Positions 9,112 to 17,780 of a stretch of 64,000 nt of DNA are shown piece after piece. Both the position numbers and the translations under genes were made by a program. The first letter of the stretch is position 1; each line of letters starts with the position of its first letter. The DNA is from Microvirga lupini. GTDB taxonomy: Bacteria > Pseudomonadota > Alphaproteobacteria > Rhizobiales > Beijerinckiaceae. The stretch spans positions 186,001 through 250,000 of the forward strand of contig NZ_JACHWB010000003.1 in assembly GCF_014191055.1 (NCBI RefSeq), written 5' to 3'. The notes beneath the pieces are model-generated. The model did no database searches, was not told where the DNA came from, and saw nothing but the letters and a program-made list of their open reading frames with translations.

Positions 9112-10470
9112 ATGTTCGATAAGATCCTCATTGCCAATCGAGGCGAGATCGCCCTGCGCATCCTGCGCGCCGCGAAGGAGCTCGGCATCGCCACCGTGGC
9201 GGTGCATTCCACTGCTGACGCGGACGCCATGCATGTGCGCCTTGCCGACGAGAGCGTCTGCATCGGCCCGCCGGCCGCTCGCGACAGCTATCTCAACATC
9301 CCGGCCCTCATCGCCGCATGCGAGATCACCGGCGCCGACGCGATCCATCCCGGCTACGGCTTCCTGTCCGAGAATGCCCGCTTCGCGGAGGTGCTGGAGC
9401 ATCACCGCATCGCATTCATCGGCCCCAAGGCGGAGCATATCCGCATCATGGGCGACAAGATCGAGGCCAAACGCACGGCCAAGCGCCTCGGCATCCCCTG
9501 CGTGCCCGGCTCCGAGGGCGGCATCACCGACGAGGACGAGGCCAAGCGCGTCGCCAAGGAGATCGGCTACCCGGTGATCATTAAGGCGGCCGCCGGTGGC
9601 GGTGGGCGCGGCATGAAGGTAGCGCGCACGGAGGAGGACCTCGTCCACGCGCTCCAGACGGCCAAGACCGAGGCCAAGGCTGCCTTCGGCGACGATGCGG
9701 TCTATATCGAGAAGTACCTCGAGAAGCCGCGCCACATCGAGATTCAGGTGCTGGGCGACGGCAAGGGCAACGCCATTCACCTGGGCGAGCGTGACTGCTC
9801 GCTGCAGCGCCGCCACCAGAAGGTCTGGGAGGAAGGTCCCTCGCCCGCCCTCAACACCGAGATGCGCGAGCGTATCGGTGGCGTCGTGGCCAAGGCCATG
9901 CAGGAGCTGCAATATGCGGGCGCGGGCACCATCGAGTTCCTCTACGAGGACGGCGAGTTCTACTTCATCGAGATGAACACCCGCATCCAGGTGGAGCACC
10001 CCGTCACCGAGATGATCACCGGCATCGACCTGGTGAACGAGCAGATCCGCGTGGCGGCCGGACACCCGCTCTCGGTGAAGCAGGAAGATATCAAGATCGA
10101 AGGCCACGCCATCGAATGCCGCGTGAATGCCGAGCATCCCTCGACCTTCCGCCCCTCGCCCGGCACGATCAGCTATTTCCACCCGCCGGGCGGCCTCGGC
10201 GTGCGCGTCGACTCGGCAGCCTATCAGGGCTACCGCATCCCGCCGCACTACGATTCCCTCGTGGGCAAGCTCATCGTCCATGGCCGAACCCGCAACGAGT
10301 GCCTCATGCGCCTGCGCCGGGCTCTCGACGAGTTCGTGGTCGATGGTATCGACACCACGCTGCCGCTCTTCCGCACCCTCGTGCGCAACCCTGAGATTCA
10401 GAACGGCCAGTACGACATTCACTGGCTCGAGAATTTCCTGAAGACGGGCGGTCTGGGGGAAACTGAATAA
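9112..10470 (+). CDS. accC: Biotin carboxylase subunit of acetyl-CoA carboxylase
   Basis: ATP-dependent carboxylation of the biotin on AccB, the first half of the acetyl-CoA carboxylase reaction. The 452-residue product has the usual length. It begins [16 protein letters not shown] (biotin carboxylase N-domain), then an ATP-grasp domain with the glycine loop [25 protein letters not shown] and [14 protein letters not shown], and the C-terminal domain. It is co-transcribed with accB. Confidence 0.97.
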   Translation: MFDKILIANRGEIALRILRAAKELGIATVAVHSTADADAMHVRLADESVCIGPPAARDSYLNIPALIAACEITGADAIHPGYGFLSENARFAEVLEHHRIAFIGPKAEHIRIMGDKIEAKRTAKRLGIPCVPGSEGGITDEDEAKRVAKEIGYPVIIKAAAGGGGRGMKVARTEEDLVHALQTAKTEAKAAFGDDAVYIEKYLEKPRHIEIQVLGDGKGNAIHLGERDCSLQRRHQKVWEEGPSPALNTEMRERIGGVVAKAMQELQYAGAGTIEFLYEDGEFYFIEMNTRIQVEHPVTEMITGIDLVNEQIRVAAGHPLSVKQEDIKIEGHAIECRVNAEHPSTFRPSPGTISYFHPPGGLGVRVDSAAYQGYRIPPHYDSLVGKLIVHGRTRNECLMRLRRALDEFVVDGIDTTLPLFRTLVRNPEIQNGQYDIHWLENFLKTGGLGETE

Positions 10471-10553
10471 TATTGTTATGAAATATCGGCCCCGCTATTC
10501 TGGCTGCAGTGGAACAGAGGGCCACGTCACTGAAGGCGAGGCTGTGGAAGACC

Positions 10554-11156
10554 ATGCCTCGCTTTCTTCATGTCGGCTGCGGCCCAAAGCGCAAGGATCA
10601 GACCGTCAAGGCATTCGCATCCTCCGAATGGGAGGAAGTGACGCTCGATATCGACAAGAGCGTGAAGCCGAACCTGGTCGACAAGTTGCCCGAACTGTCA
10701 CAGGTCGAGTCGAACAGTTTCGACGCCGTCTATTCGGCTCACAACATCGAGCACCTTTATCCTCACGAAGTTCCGCTGGCGCTAAAAGCCATGCACCGCG
10801 TCCTCAAACCCGATGGGTTTGTGATCCTCACCTGCCCGGACCTTCAAACGATTGGGGAGAGGTTGGCCTCAGGCGACATCGAGACGCCGCTCTATACGAG
10901 CAGCAGCGGCCCGATCTCTCCCATCGACATGATGTATGGCTTCAGACCTTCGATGAAGCGCGGCAACCTTTACATGGCTCATCATACGGGCTTCACGATC
11001 AAGTCGCTCGGCAAGGCCTGCGTCGGGTCCGGGTTCTCCAAATTCTTCGGTCTTCGTCGCCCGAAGCGATATGATCTATGGGCCCTCGCAACAAAAGCTC
11101 AGATGTCGGATGAAAAAATCCAAGAGCTGGGCAAAATCTATTTGACCCCGGTCTGA
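10554..11156 (+). CDS. Small class I SAM-dependent methyltransferase
   Basis: A 200-residue protein starting MPRFLHVGCGPKRKDQ; an in-frame GTG 15 codons upstream (10509) is possible but lacks a ribosome-binding site. The SAM-binding motif I is LHVGCGPK (residues 5-12), followed by the acidic LDIDKSVKPNLVDKLPE and SFDAVYSAHNIEHLYPHEV, typical of the Methyltransf_11 type. The segment HRVLKPDGFVILTCPDLQ is the post-motif strand. The substrate is unknown. It lies between accC and aat on the same strand but with gaps of about 80 and 60 nt, so operon membership is uncertain. Confidence 0.8.
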   Translation: MPRFLHVGCGPKRKDQTVKAFASSEWEEVTLDIDKSVKPNLVDKLPELSQVESNSFDAVYSAHNIEHLYPHEVPLALKAMHRVLKPDGFVILTCPDLQTIGERLASGDIETPLYTSSSGPISPIDMMYGFRPSMKRGNLYMAHHTGFTIKSLGKACVGSGFSKFFGLRRPKRYDLWALATKAQMSDEKIQELGKIYLTPV

Positions 11157-11215
11157 CTTCGCGTTTGGGCTATCCTATTTTGAAGGACGGCCTGATTGAT
11201 CAGATTTGTTGGTGA

Positions 11216-11890
11216 ATGACCCAATCTCCCGACCACGCAATCGAGATCACCCCGGATATCCTGCTGAAAGCCTATGCAGCCGGAATTTTTCCCATGGCGG
11301 AGGATGCGGACGATCCGTCCCTGTTCTGGGTTGAGCCGCGCGAGCGGGGGATTATTCCCCTCGACGGCTTTCACATCGCCAAACGCCTCGCTCGCACCGT
11401 CCGCTCGGACTTCTTCGAGGTTCATGTCGATCGGGATTTCGGCGCCGTGATCGCCGGCTGCGCGGCTCCTGCGACTGACCGGGAGAAGACCTGGATCAGC
11501 CGGCGGATCCGCGAGCTCTACGGCGAGCTGTTCGATGCCGGCTATTGCCACACGGTGGAGGTGTATCAGGAGGGTCGTCTCGTCGGGGGCCTTTATGGCG
11601 TCAGGCTGAATGGCGCCTTCTTCGGCGAGAGCATGTTCCACACGGAGCGCGACGCCTCGAAGGTGGCGCTCGTGCATCTCGTGGCGCGCTTACGCCGAGG
11701 CGGCTTCTCGCTCCTGGACACGCAATTCGTGACCTCGCACCTGGCGCAGTTCGGCGCCACCGAGGTCCCGCGGCGGGCTTACAAGCAGATGCTGCGCAAT
11801 GCCATGGAGCATTCGGCCGACTGGAATGTCTGGCCGAAAGACAGGATTGTGAGCGGCGAGGAAGCGCTCGCCGCCATCGCCGATGGTTAG
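11216..11890 (+). CDS. aat: Leucyl/phenylalanyl-tRNA--protein transferase
   Basis: Adds Leu or Phe from aminoacyl-tRNA to proteins with N-terminal Arg or Lys, marking them for ClpAP in the N-end rule pathway. 224 residues. Motifs include [46 protein letters not shown] and [16 protein letters not shown], all characteristic of the family. Its stop codon overlaps the stop of the convergent DUF2155 gene by four bases, an arrangement seen in several Hyphomicrobiales. Confidence 0.95.
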   Translation: MTQSPDHAIEITPDILLKAYAAGIFPMAEDADDPSLFWVEPRERGIIPLDGFHIAKRLARTVRSDFFEVHVDRDFGAVIAGCAAPATDREKTWISRRIRELYGELFDAGYCHTVEVYQEGRLVGGLYGVRLNGAFFGESMFHTERDASKVALVHLVARLRRGGFSLLDTQFVTSHLAQFGATEVPRRAYKQMLRNAMEHSADWNVWPKDRIVSGEEALAAIADG

Positions 11891-12501
11891 TTAGGGCGAT
11901 CCGAATTGATGATCGGCGCAGCCGGACGCCGGGCCGGCTGCTGGCGCTGCGGAGCCTGCTGGCGCAGCGGCGCCGTCTCGACGGCGGGCGGGCGTGGGGC
12001 CGTCCCACCGGCCGGAGCCATGATGTCACCGGGCCGCGCCGGATCGTTCGGGCCGCGGGCTGCATCCTGGATCGGCGGCAGCTCCTCAGGGGTCTCCTTG
12101 GGCTCGGCGATCACCTCGGTGCCGCCTTTGCAGTCCACAAGCCAGATGTCGTAGACCGGATGCTCGAGGCCATGCAGGCCCGGGCTTGCGGCAAAGAGCC
12201 AGCCCGAGAAGACCCGCTTGGCCTTACCCTCGGATCCAGGCTCGTCCACCTCGATGAAGGACGTGGTGTTCGGCGTCTCTGTCGGTGGCTTGGTAAAGCA
12301 GACCCGCGGCGTCACCTGGAGCGCGCCGAACTGGACGGTTTCATCGACGGCCACTTCGAACGACACGATTCGCCCGGTGATCTTGTCCAGACCGGAGAAA
12401 ACGGCCGTGGGATTCTTGATCCTGTCCGCCTGCGCCGCGCCGAGGCCGCCGAGTAGCGATGCGAGCACCAGGGCCGCCCGCGTGCATCCGAGTTTCATCA
12501 T
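11887..12501 (-). CDS. DUF2155 domain-containing exported protein
   Basis: About 204 residues from [12 protein letters not shown], where a signal peptide starts (cleavage near GGLGAAQA); upstream in-frame codons give no signal sequence. The DUF2155 domain covers residues about 25-125 and contains [25 protein letters not shown] and [27 protein letters not shown]. Two Cys in this domain may form a disulfide. The C-terminal third is Pro/Arg/Gln-rich and low in complexity. The function is unknown; in relatives it neighbours aat and the complex I accessory gene, here about 4.2 kb away. Confidence 0.85.
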   Translation of the reverse strand: MMKLGCTRAALVLASLLGGLGAAQADRIKNPTAVFSGLDKITGRIVSFEVAVDETVQFGALQVTPRVCFTKPPTETPNTTSFIEVDEPGSEGKAKRVFSGWLFAASPGLHGLEHPVYDIWLVDCKGGTEVIAEPKETPEELPPIQDAARGPNDPARPGDIMAPAGGTAPRPPAVETAPLRQQAPQRQQPARRPAAPIINSDRPN

Positions 12502-12597
12502 GCTGTCCAAGCCAAATCCGATCTGGCGTTTCCTGTCCGGCCAAACCTGGCCGCACCCGCTGTCAATTCGGCAACGCGATAGCACGTGAACCATGAT

Positions 12598-12648
12598 GGA
12601 AAAAGGGCAAGGCAGGAAGTTAGGCCGGCGACCCGCCCTGCCCTTGCT
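12598..12648 (-). terminator. Terminator-like hairpin after the MarR gene
   Basis: On the minus strand, just past the MarR stop, the arms gcaagggcagg and cctgccttgccc can pair with a one-base bulge and are followed by a run of five T (ccctttttcc). This fits a Rho-independent terminator separating the MarR gene from the DUF2155 gene. Confidence 0.55.
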
Positions 12649-13103
12649 CACCCAGCCCGCGAGAGTGACCTGAGCCCACCACGAAGAGCCTCCGGCTCCA
12701 GCTCCGGCAGGCCCGCCTCGATAGCGGCATGAAGTTCGCGCCAGATCGGAAAGGCTGTGGCCAGCACCTCCCGCCCCGTGTCGGTGAGGCCAACCAACCG
12801 GCTCCGGCGGTCTTCCGGGTCGCGGGTGACAACGACGAGCCCATCCCTCTCAAGAGGCTTCAGGGCAGCGGTCAGCGTCGTCCGGTCCATCGCCAGTAGC
12901 TGGGCGACAGGGCCGATCGCCGGCGGCGTGGGCCGGTTGAGGGCGTTGAGCAGCGAGAACTGGCCGGAGGTGATCCCGGCCGGTCGCAGTGCCTCGTCGA
13001 AGCGGCGCGCAAGGGTCCGCGCTGCCCGCTGCGCATGCAGGCACAGGCAGGTGTCGCGCACCAGATGGGTTGTCTCGAAGGAAATCGCCTGCTCGTTTGA
13101 CAT
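12648..13103 (-). CDS. MarR family transcriptional regulator
   Basis: A 151-residue winged-helix repressor. The N-terminal helix DTCLCLHAQRAARTLARRFDEAL forms the dimerisation region and includes two Cys in CLCL that could sense oxidants or electrophiles. The recognition region is GPVAQLLAMDRTTLTAALKPLERDGLVVVTRDPEDRRSRLVGLTDTG, a textbook MarR wing. It is divergent from the DUF1428-VOC-DUF899 genes, with a palindrome just upstream of its own start. Control of that block is inference. The ligand is unknown. Confidence 0.9.
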   Translation of the reverse strand: MSNEQAISFETTHLVRDTCLCLHAQRAARTLARRFDEALRPAGITSGQFSLLNALNRPTPPAIGPVAQLLAMDRTTLTAALKPLERDGLVVVTRDPEDRRSRLVGLTDTGREVLATAFPIWRELHAAIEAGLPELEPEALRGGLRSLSRAG

Positions 13104-13114
13104 GCCCCATTTAT

Positions 13115-13126
13115 GTTGATATCAAC
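13115..13126. promoter_or_regulatory. Candidate MarR operator palindrome
   Basis: A perfect 12-bp palindrome gttgatatcaac lies 12 nt upstream of the MarR start codon, inside the divergent intergenic region. MarR proteins bind AT-rich palindromes of this kind. It would overlap the MarR promoter and could also control the divergent operon starting at 13214. Confidence 0.6.
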
Positions 13127-13213
13127 TTATTTGTCAAGAAGAACATGCATCGAGGCGTCACCTAGCAACGCTTCGCTGACCAATAGCTCAGAGAGAACCG
13201 AGGGAGAAACGCG

Positions 13214-13567
13214 ATGAAATATGTCGATGGCTTCGTGCTGGCCGTTCCGGCCGACAAGAAGGAAACTTACCGCAAGCATGCGGCCGAAGCAGCGCCCCTG
13301 TTCAAGGAGTTCGGCGCCACCCGCATGGTGGAGTGCTGGGGCGACGATGTTCCGGACGGCAAGCTCACCGATTTCCGCCGCTCCGTACAGGCCAAGGACG
13401 ACGAGGTCGTTGTCTTCAGCTGGATCGAGTACCCGTCCAAGGAAGTGCGCGACGCCGCCAACCAGAAGATCATGACCGACCCGCGCATGGAGGCGATGGG
13501 CCAGCAGATGCCCTTCGACGGCAAGCGCATGATCTTCGGCGGCTTCATGCCGATTCTCGACGTCTGA
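13214..13567 (+). CDS. DUF1428 family protein (YbaA-like)
   Basis: A 117-residue protein beginning MKYVDGFVLAVPADKKETYR, with VECWGDDVPDGKLTDF and FSWIEYPSKEVRDAANQKIMTDPRM, the hallmarks of DUF1428, a dimeric alpha/beta-barrel ferredoxin-like fold with unknown activity. It is the first gene of a block divergent from MarR; the VOC gene begins 11 nt after its stop. Regulation by the adjacent MarR protein is inferred from the layout. Confidence 0.88.
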   Translation: MKYVDGFVLAVPADKKETYRKHAAEAAPLFKEFGATRMVECWGDDVPDGKLTDFRRSVQAKDDEVVVFSWIEYPSKEVRDAANQKIMTDPRMEAMGQQMPFDGKRMIFGGFMPILDV

Positions 13568-13578
13568 GGAATTCCGCG

Positions 13579-14349
13579 ATGGCCAATCAGCACGGCGATT
13601 TCATCTGGTATGAACTCCTGACGAACGACGCCGACTCAGCCGCCCGCTTCTATGGCGCGGTGATCGGCTGGCAGAACCGGGAGATGGAGGGAGCCGAGAA
13701 CGGGTACAGGCTCTTCGCGACGGGGAGCACCGAGATTGCCGGCTTCATGCCGATTCCTGCGGAGGCCGAGGGCATGCGTCCGGGGTGGCTCGGCTATGTT
13801 GGCGTCGACAACGTCGATGAAGCAGCAGCCGACATCGTCCAGGCCGGCGGCGCGCAGCATATGCTGCCGACCGATATTCCGGGTGTCGGCCGTTTTGCCC
13901 TGCTCGCGGATCCGCAAGGCGTCCCGTTCTACGTGATACGCGGCGCGTCGGAGGAAACGAGCACATCCTTCTCGCCGAACGGCATTGGGCATTGCAATTG
14001 GAACGAGCTCGCCACCAGCGACCCGCAGGCGGCCCTTACCTTCTACCGGGCCCGTTTCGGCTGGGAGAAAGGCGATGCCATGCCCATGGGCGAGATGGGC
14101 GACTACCAGTTCATCGACCATGGCGGCCGGACCATCGGGGCCGTGATGCGTGCGATGCCCGAGGGTCCGCCCCCCAGATGGACGTTCTATTTCGGCGTCG
14201 AGGATATAGATATCGCGGCCCAGGCTGTCTCCGGCCATGGCGGCACGATCCACTACGGCCCCGCCGAAGTGCCGGGCGGCGTCTTCATCATCGTCGCCAA
14301 CGATCCGCAGGGAGCGCTGTTCGGCCTCGTCGGCCCACGCAGATCGTAA
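13579..14349 (+). CDS. VOC family protein with two glyoxalase-like domains
   Basis: A 256-residue protein from MANQHGDFIWYELLTNDAD, chosen because the VOC fold begins directly there and a gaggaa ribosome-binding site precedes it. Two vicinal-oxygen-chelate modules are present, about 5-120 and 133-255; each begins with the same pattern (WYELLTNDADSAARFYG and NWNELATSDPQAALTFY). Members of this CFP-30 like group are often annotated as glyoxalase/bleomycin resistance or hydroxylase-like proteins, but the reaction is unknown. It lies in the block with DUF1428 and DUF899 genes. Confidence 0.87.
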   Translation: MANQHGDFIWYELLTNDADSAARFYGAVIGWQNREMEGAENGYRLFATGSTEIAGFMPIPAEAEGMRPGWLGYVGVDNVDEAAADIVQAGGAQHMLPTDIPGVGRFALLADPQGVPFYVIRGASEETSTSFSPNGIGHCNWNELATSDPQAALTFYRARFGWEKGDAMPMGEMGDYQFIDHGGRTIGAVMRAMPEGPPPRWTFYFGVEDIDIAAQAVSGHGGTIHYGPAEVPGGVFIIVANDPQGALFGLVGPRRS

Positions 14350-14371
14350 CCTGCCCTCCGAGGAGCATCTC

Positions 14372-15076
14372 ATGACCGACACCCTCGTCCCCGCCGAAGA
14401 ACTTGCGCGCCGCTCGCCGGTGCGCTTTCCGAACGAGAGCGCCGAGTACCGCGCTGCCCGCACGGCCCTGCTGGCGGAAGAGATCGAGCTGAGGCGCCAC
14501 TTGGAGCGCGTCGCCGCCCAGCGCCGAGCTCTGCCGCCCGGTGGCGCGGTGACCGGCGACTACCGCTTCGAGGGAGAGAACGGCCCGGTGAGCTTCGCCG
14601 ACCTCTTCGGCGACAAGCCGTCACTGGCCGTCTACAGCTACATGTTCGGCCCGCAGCGCAAGCGGCCCTGCCCCATGTGCACCAACCTGCTCGGCGCGCT
14701 CGATGGCAACGGCGCCGACATCCAGCAGCGCATGGCGCTCGCCGTCGTCGCGAGCTCCCCGATCGAGCGCCTGATCGCCTGGAAAAAGGAACGTGGCTGG
14801 AAGAACCTGAAGCTCTATACAGACCTCAACGGCAACTACTCCCGCGATTATTATGGCGTGCTGGAAAACGGCGAGGAGATTCCGGGCTTCAACGTCTTCA
14901 GCCGGCGCGACGGTACGATCCGTCATTTCTGGAGCGGCGAGATCACCGGCGATGCCGCCGATCCCGGCCAGGATCCGCGCGGCGCACCTGACCTCGCTCC
15001 GCTCTGGAACGTACTCGATATGACGCCCGAGGGCCGCGGCACGGATTGGTATCCGAAGCTGGATTACCCTGGGTAG
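14372..15076 (+). CDS. DUF899 family thioredoxin-like protein
   Basis: A 234-residue protein starting MTDTLVPAEELARRSPVRFPN, with a ggagg ribosome-binding site 7 nt upstream. The motif EEIELRRHLERVAAQRRALPPGG followed by SFADLFGDKPSLAVYSYMFGPQRKRPCPMCT is typical of DUF899, a thioredoxin-fold family with a CPMC motif. The Cys pair suggests redox or peroxidatic chemistry, but no activity has been assigned. It is the last gene of the MarR-linked block, 22 nt after the VOC gene. Confidence 0.87.
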   Translation: MTDTLVPAEELARRSPVRFPNESAEYRAARTALLAEEIELRRHLERVAAQRRALPPGGAVTGDYRFEGENGPVSFADLFGDKPSLAVYSYMFGPQRKRPCPMCTNLLGALDGNGADIQQRMALAVVASSPIERLIAWKKERGWKNLKLYTDLNGNYSRDYYGVLENGEEIPGFNVFSRRDGTIRHFWSGEITGDAADPGQDPRGAPDLAPLWNVLDMTPEGRGTDWYPKLDYPG

Positions 15077-15184
15077 TCTCCCGGGATTGGATGAACGCTC
15101 TACTATTTCGCTAGGCTATTCGAGAGCGACAATGATCGGCTAAGCTCCTGGGCATGGACGTGACCCGGGAGCGAAGACGCGCTC

Positions 15185-15808
15185 ATGATGGAAAACCAGG
15201 CTTCAAGTGATGATGCCCGACAGCGGCTCGGGTTCTTGCCTGCTGCGGAAACAGCCGCCCTCGCCCGCGACGGCGTCCTGATCCCGGATCCGGGCTCCGT
15301 ATTGGTATCGCCCGGTGTTCGGCTTGAAGAGGGAGTGGTGCTCTGGCCCGGGATCATTCTCCAGGTCCAAGATGGCGGAACCCTGGTCATCGGCAACCAC
15401 ACTCAGCTTTTCTCTGGAAGCCGACTTGTTGCCTCAGGAGGATCGATCAAGGTTGGAGCACGGGCCGAGATCGGCGACGAAGGCGGGTTCACCCTGAAGG
15501 CCGGGACGGGCGATGTGATCGAGGTCGGCGACGGGGCACGTCTTCTCGGTGGAGGATCGCTCACGCTGTCGAACCGGATCGGGCGCGGTGCGCAGATCCT
15601 CGGACCGATCCGCTGCCAGAACTGCACCTTAGGGGATGGCGCGACCTATCGGGATCCTGAGCCGGACGAGCGCGGCGGCGTTCTCAAAGGCTCTGGGGTC
15701 GCCCGCCAGACCGAGGTGCCGACCGGCTCCGTCATCCAGGCTTTCGGTCTGTTCTCGGAAGGGATTCTCAGGCGGCAATCCCATTTCCATCCCAAGTCGG
15801 GGAGGTAA
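15185..15808 (+). CDS. Hypothetical protein with predicted parallel beta-helix
   Basis: A 207-residue protein without a recognised family. The central part (about 35-150) is a run of short hydrophobic/glycine repeats such as VVLWPGIILQVQDGGTLVIGNHTQLFSG and GDVIEVGDGARLLGGG, suggesting a parallel beta-helix like hexapeptide acyltransferases or bactofilins. QNCTLGDGATY contains a single Cys. No signal peptide is apparent. It is followed 5 nt later by an aldo/keto reductase gene, so the two are almost certainly translated from one mRNA; a shared pathway is inference. Confidence 0.7.
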   Translation: MMENQASSDDARQRLGFLPAAETAALARDGVLIPDPGSVLVSPGVRLEEGVVLWPGIILQVQDGGTLVIGNHTQLFSGSRLVASGGSIKVGARAEIGDEGGFTLKAGTGDVIEVGDGARLLGGGSLTLSNRIGRGAQILGPIRCQNCTLGDGATYRDPEPDERGGVLKGSGVARQTEVPTGSVIQAFGLFSEGILRRQSHFHPKSGR

Positions 15809-15813
15809 GCCGC

Positions 15814-16590
15814 ATGGCGCATCATCTCGATGGTCCCGGGCTTAAGCTCGGCCTCGGCCTGCTCTCGATTGGCCGCGCATGGGGTGTCGCCCCAAGTGCG
15901 CCGCCGAGTGAGAGCGAGGCGCAAGCTCTGCTGGCCAAAGCATTGGAACTGGGCATTACGATCTTCGATACCGCCCCGGCCTATGCCCAGAGCGAAGCCC
16001 GGCTAGGCCGCTTCCTCACCGCTCTTGAGCCGTCCGCCCGACGACGGCTGACCATCATGACGAAAGCCGGAGAGCACTGGGATTTCGAACGGGGTTCCAG
16101 CTTCGTCGATCACAGCCGCGATGCGCTGGTCCGAAGCATCGACCGCTCCCTCTCGCTCCTCGGAACCATCGATGTGCTGCAGATCCACAAGGCGACGAGC
16201 GATGTCGTGACCGATCCCGATGTCATCGCCGCGATGGAGCATGCGCGGCGCTGCGGGGTCACCGCCTTCGGCGCCAGCGTCAGCGATGTGGAGGCCGGGC
16301 GGCTCGCGCTGGAAAGCGGAATGTACGACGCGCTGCAGTTTCCTCTGAACATGTTGAGCCAGACCATGGCTCCATTGCTGCCGGAACTGGAATCGAGCGG
16401 CCGCGCTGCGATCGTCAACCGCCCCTTCGCCATGGGCGGATTGCTGGCGGAGCAGCCTTTCGAAGAAGCCGCAAAAGCGGCGTTCCGCTACATCGAGAAA
16501 CGATTGCCCAGAGCGGTGATTCTCACTGGCACCGGAAACGTCGCGCATCTCGCGCAGAACCTGGAGGCTTTTCAGAACAGGTCGGCTTAG
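15814..16590 (+). CDS. Aldo/keto reductase family protein
   Basis: A 258-residue TIM-barrel oxidoreductase. Visible family features are LGLGLLSIGRAWG, ALELGITIFDTAPAYAQSEARLG (the usual Asp and Tyr of the catalytic tetrad), LTIMTKAG (Lys), LLGTIDVLQIHK (His) and GVTAFGASVSD. It is shorter than classical AKRs (about 310 residues) and ends soon after the region AVILTGTGNVAHLAQN, so it belongs to the short group. The substrate is unknown. It is coupled to the beta-helix protein gene upstream. Confidence 0.85.
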   Translation: MAHHLDGPGLKLGLGLLSIGRAWGVAPSAPPSESEAQALLAKALELGITIFDTAPAYAQSEARLGRFLTALEPSARRRLTIMTKAGEHWDFERGSSFVDHSRDALVRSIDRSLSLLGTIDVLQIHKATSDVVTDPDVIAAMEHARRCGVTAFGASVSDVEAGRLALESGMYDALQFPLNMLSQTMAPLLPELESSGRAAIVNRPFAMGGLLAEQPFEEAAKAAFRYIEKRLPRAVILTGTGNVAHLAQNLEAFQNRSA

Positions 16591-16617
16591 GTCCCGCCCT
16601 TGGGCAGCCATAAAGAA

Positions 16618-16642
16618 GCCCGCACTCGATGCCGGTGCGGGC
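16618..16642 (-). terminator. Terminator hairpin after the NDUFA12-type gene
   Basis: Perfect 8-bp stem gcccgcac / gtgcgggc with a 9-nt loop. On the minus strand it is followed by ttcttta, so it best serves the complex I gene ending at 16687. It also lies 28 nt past the aldo/keto reductase stop and may work for both convergent units. Confidence 0.6.
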
Positions 16643-16686
16643 CTGGGTTCTCTTCAGCATCACAGGTCAGGAGGCCGCTGGCGAAC

Positions 16687-17100
16687 TCACTCGCCGGGAG
16701 TCCACGGCACGTAATCGCCCGTGGCGGCGGGGCGCTGTCCGGCTCCGAGTTGCGACCCTTGCGGCCGGTAGGCCTGGGCCGTGCCGGTCATGTTCGGCAC
16801 ATAGGGCTTTTCCCAGGAATGGGGCCGGTAGGCCTCCTCGCTCGGGGGCACGTCGCCGTTGTGGCACAGCCAGGCGCGCCATCCGGGAGGCACCTTGGAG
16901 GCATCGGCATCGCCGTTGTAGATCACCCAGCGGCGCTCGGCGCCCACATTGGAGTCGATCGCCTGCGGCTGGACATAGCGGTAATAGGTGTTGCCGAACT
17001 CGTCCGTGCCGACGAACACGCCCTTGCGCCAGGTGAAGAATCGGGTGCCGAGGGTCTGTCCGTTCCACCAGGTGAAGAACTGGGTGAAAAACTCTTTCAT
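16687..17100 (-). CDS. NADH:ubiquinone oxidoreductase subunit NDUFA12 (complex I B17.2-like)
   Basis: A 137-residue accessory subunit of respiratory complex I found in alphaproteobacteria and mitochondria. Motifs include FTWWNGQTLGTRFFTWRKGVFVGTDEFGNTYY, ERRWVIYNGDADASKVPPGWRAWLCHN and the family-typical W-KPYVPNMTGT. In many relatives this gene sits close to the DUF2155 and aat genes; here roughly 4 kb of unrelated genes separate them. Because it is a eukaryote-shared subunit it is a good marker for an alphaproteobacterial origin. Confidence 0.93.
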   Translation of the reverse strand: MKEFFTQFFTWWNGQTLGTRFFTWRKGVFVGTDEFGNTYYRYVQPQAIDSNVGAERRWVIYNGDADASKVPPGWRAWLCHNGDVPPSEEAYRPHSWEKPYVPNMTGTAQAYRPQGSQLGAGQRPAATGDYVPWTPGE

Positions 17101-17450
17101 GCTGCTGCCGCCGGAGGGGTTCGTGAAGTTGCGCGGAATATGGCCGCAAGGGGCAGCGAAGTCCAGCCTTTCGGGGTGTGAAAACCGGCGCTGATTCTCC
17201 GACTCACCCCTTCCCCAGCGGCGGGCGCCGAATTTCCCGCAATCAGGCCATTTCGGCCGCCCGTCGGGTCATGAGAGCCCCTCCCCGGAATTGATGCGCC
17301 GGCACAACATATACCCCTCGTTAAGCATAACCCGAGCTGTGGTCTTAAGCCGGCGAAGCTTGGCCATTGCGAAAATCGGGAACGGATTCTCAGAGGAGTC
17401 TCCGAGGCTTAGCCGGAAGGGCAATTGTTATCCACAATTCTCACAGCTAC

Positions 17451-17498
17451 ACACAACATATAGTTCGGAACCGTGAGCCGCGACACTAGTTCTTGACG
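17451..17498 (+). promoter_or_regulatory. Two NrdR-box-like sites upstream of nrdJ
   Basis: acacaacatatagttc (17451-17466) matches the NrdR-box consensus acaCwAtATaTwGtgt closely, and acactagttcttgacg (17483-17498) matches it more weakly. Their starts are exactly 32 bp apart, three helical turns, the spacing usual for NrdR tandem boxes. The first box contains tatagt, a possible -10 element. NrdR represses ribonucleotide reductase genes when dATP/ATP is high, and the downstream gene is nrdJ. Confidence 0.7.
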
Positions 17499-17780
17499 TG
17501 AGGCTCGCAACACGACTAGCTTGCCGGGGTACCGACCAGAGACCGGCGGCCGACCTGAAAAGGCCGGTTGAACACTCCCCAGAGCAGGCGTCAGAGCCCG
17601 CGGCAACGCCGTTGCCGCGCCACCTGTGACGCCCAAAGGGGCCGAAACTCAGGCGTGTTGCGTGGGCGATCCGAAAGAGCGGATCGTTGGGGCGTCGAAC
17701 AATAATTGTGGGCTGATGAGCTGCGGGGCAAATCGCGGCCATGGGGACGTTTTGTCTCCAGAACTCTAGGAATGTGACCT
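17499..17780 (+). promoter_or_regulatory. Long structured 5' leader of nrdJ
   Basis: About 280 nt separate the second NrdR-like box from the nrdJ start. The stretch holds a strong composite hairpin at 17587-17633 (ggcgtca / tgacgcc, with inner gcggcaac / gttgccgc) and a second hairpin at 17667-17686 (cgatccg / cggatcg). A segment near 17532-17548 (cgaccagagaccggcgg) recalls the B12-box of cobalamin riboswitches, but the conserved GGGAA...GGTG core is not visible. A regulatory RNA is therefore possible, not shown. Confidence 0.4.

Noticed and set aside
17532..17548. Cobalamin riboswitch before nrdJ
   Set aside because: Only a weak B12-box-like string is present; the GGGAA...GGTG core and other conserved helices were not found, so I did not call the riboswitch.
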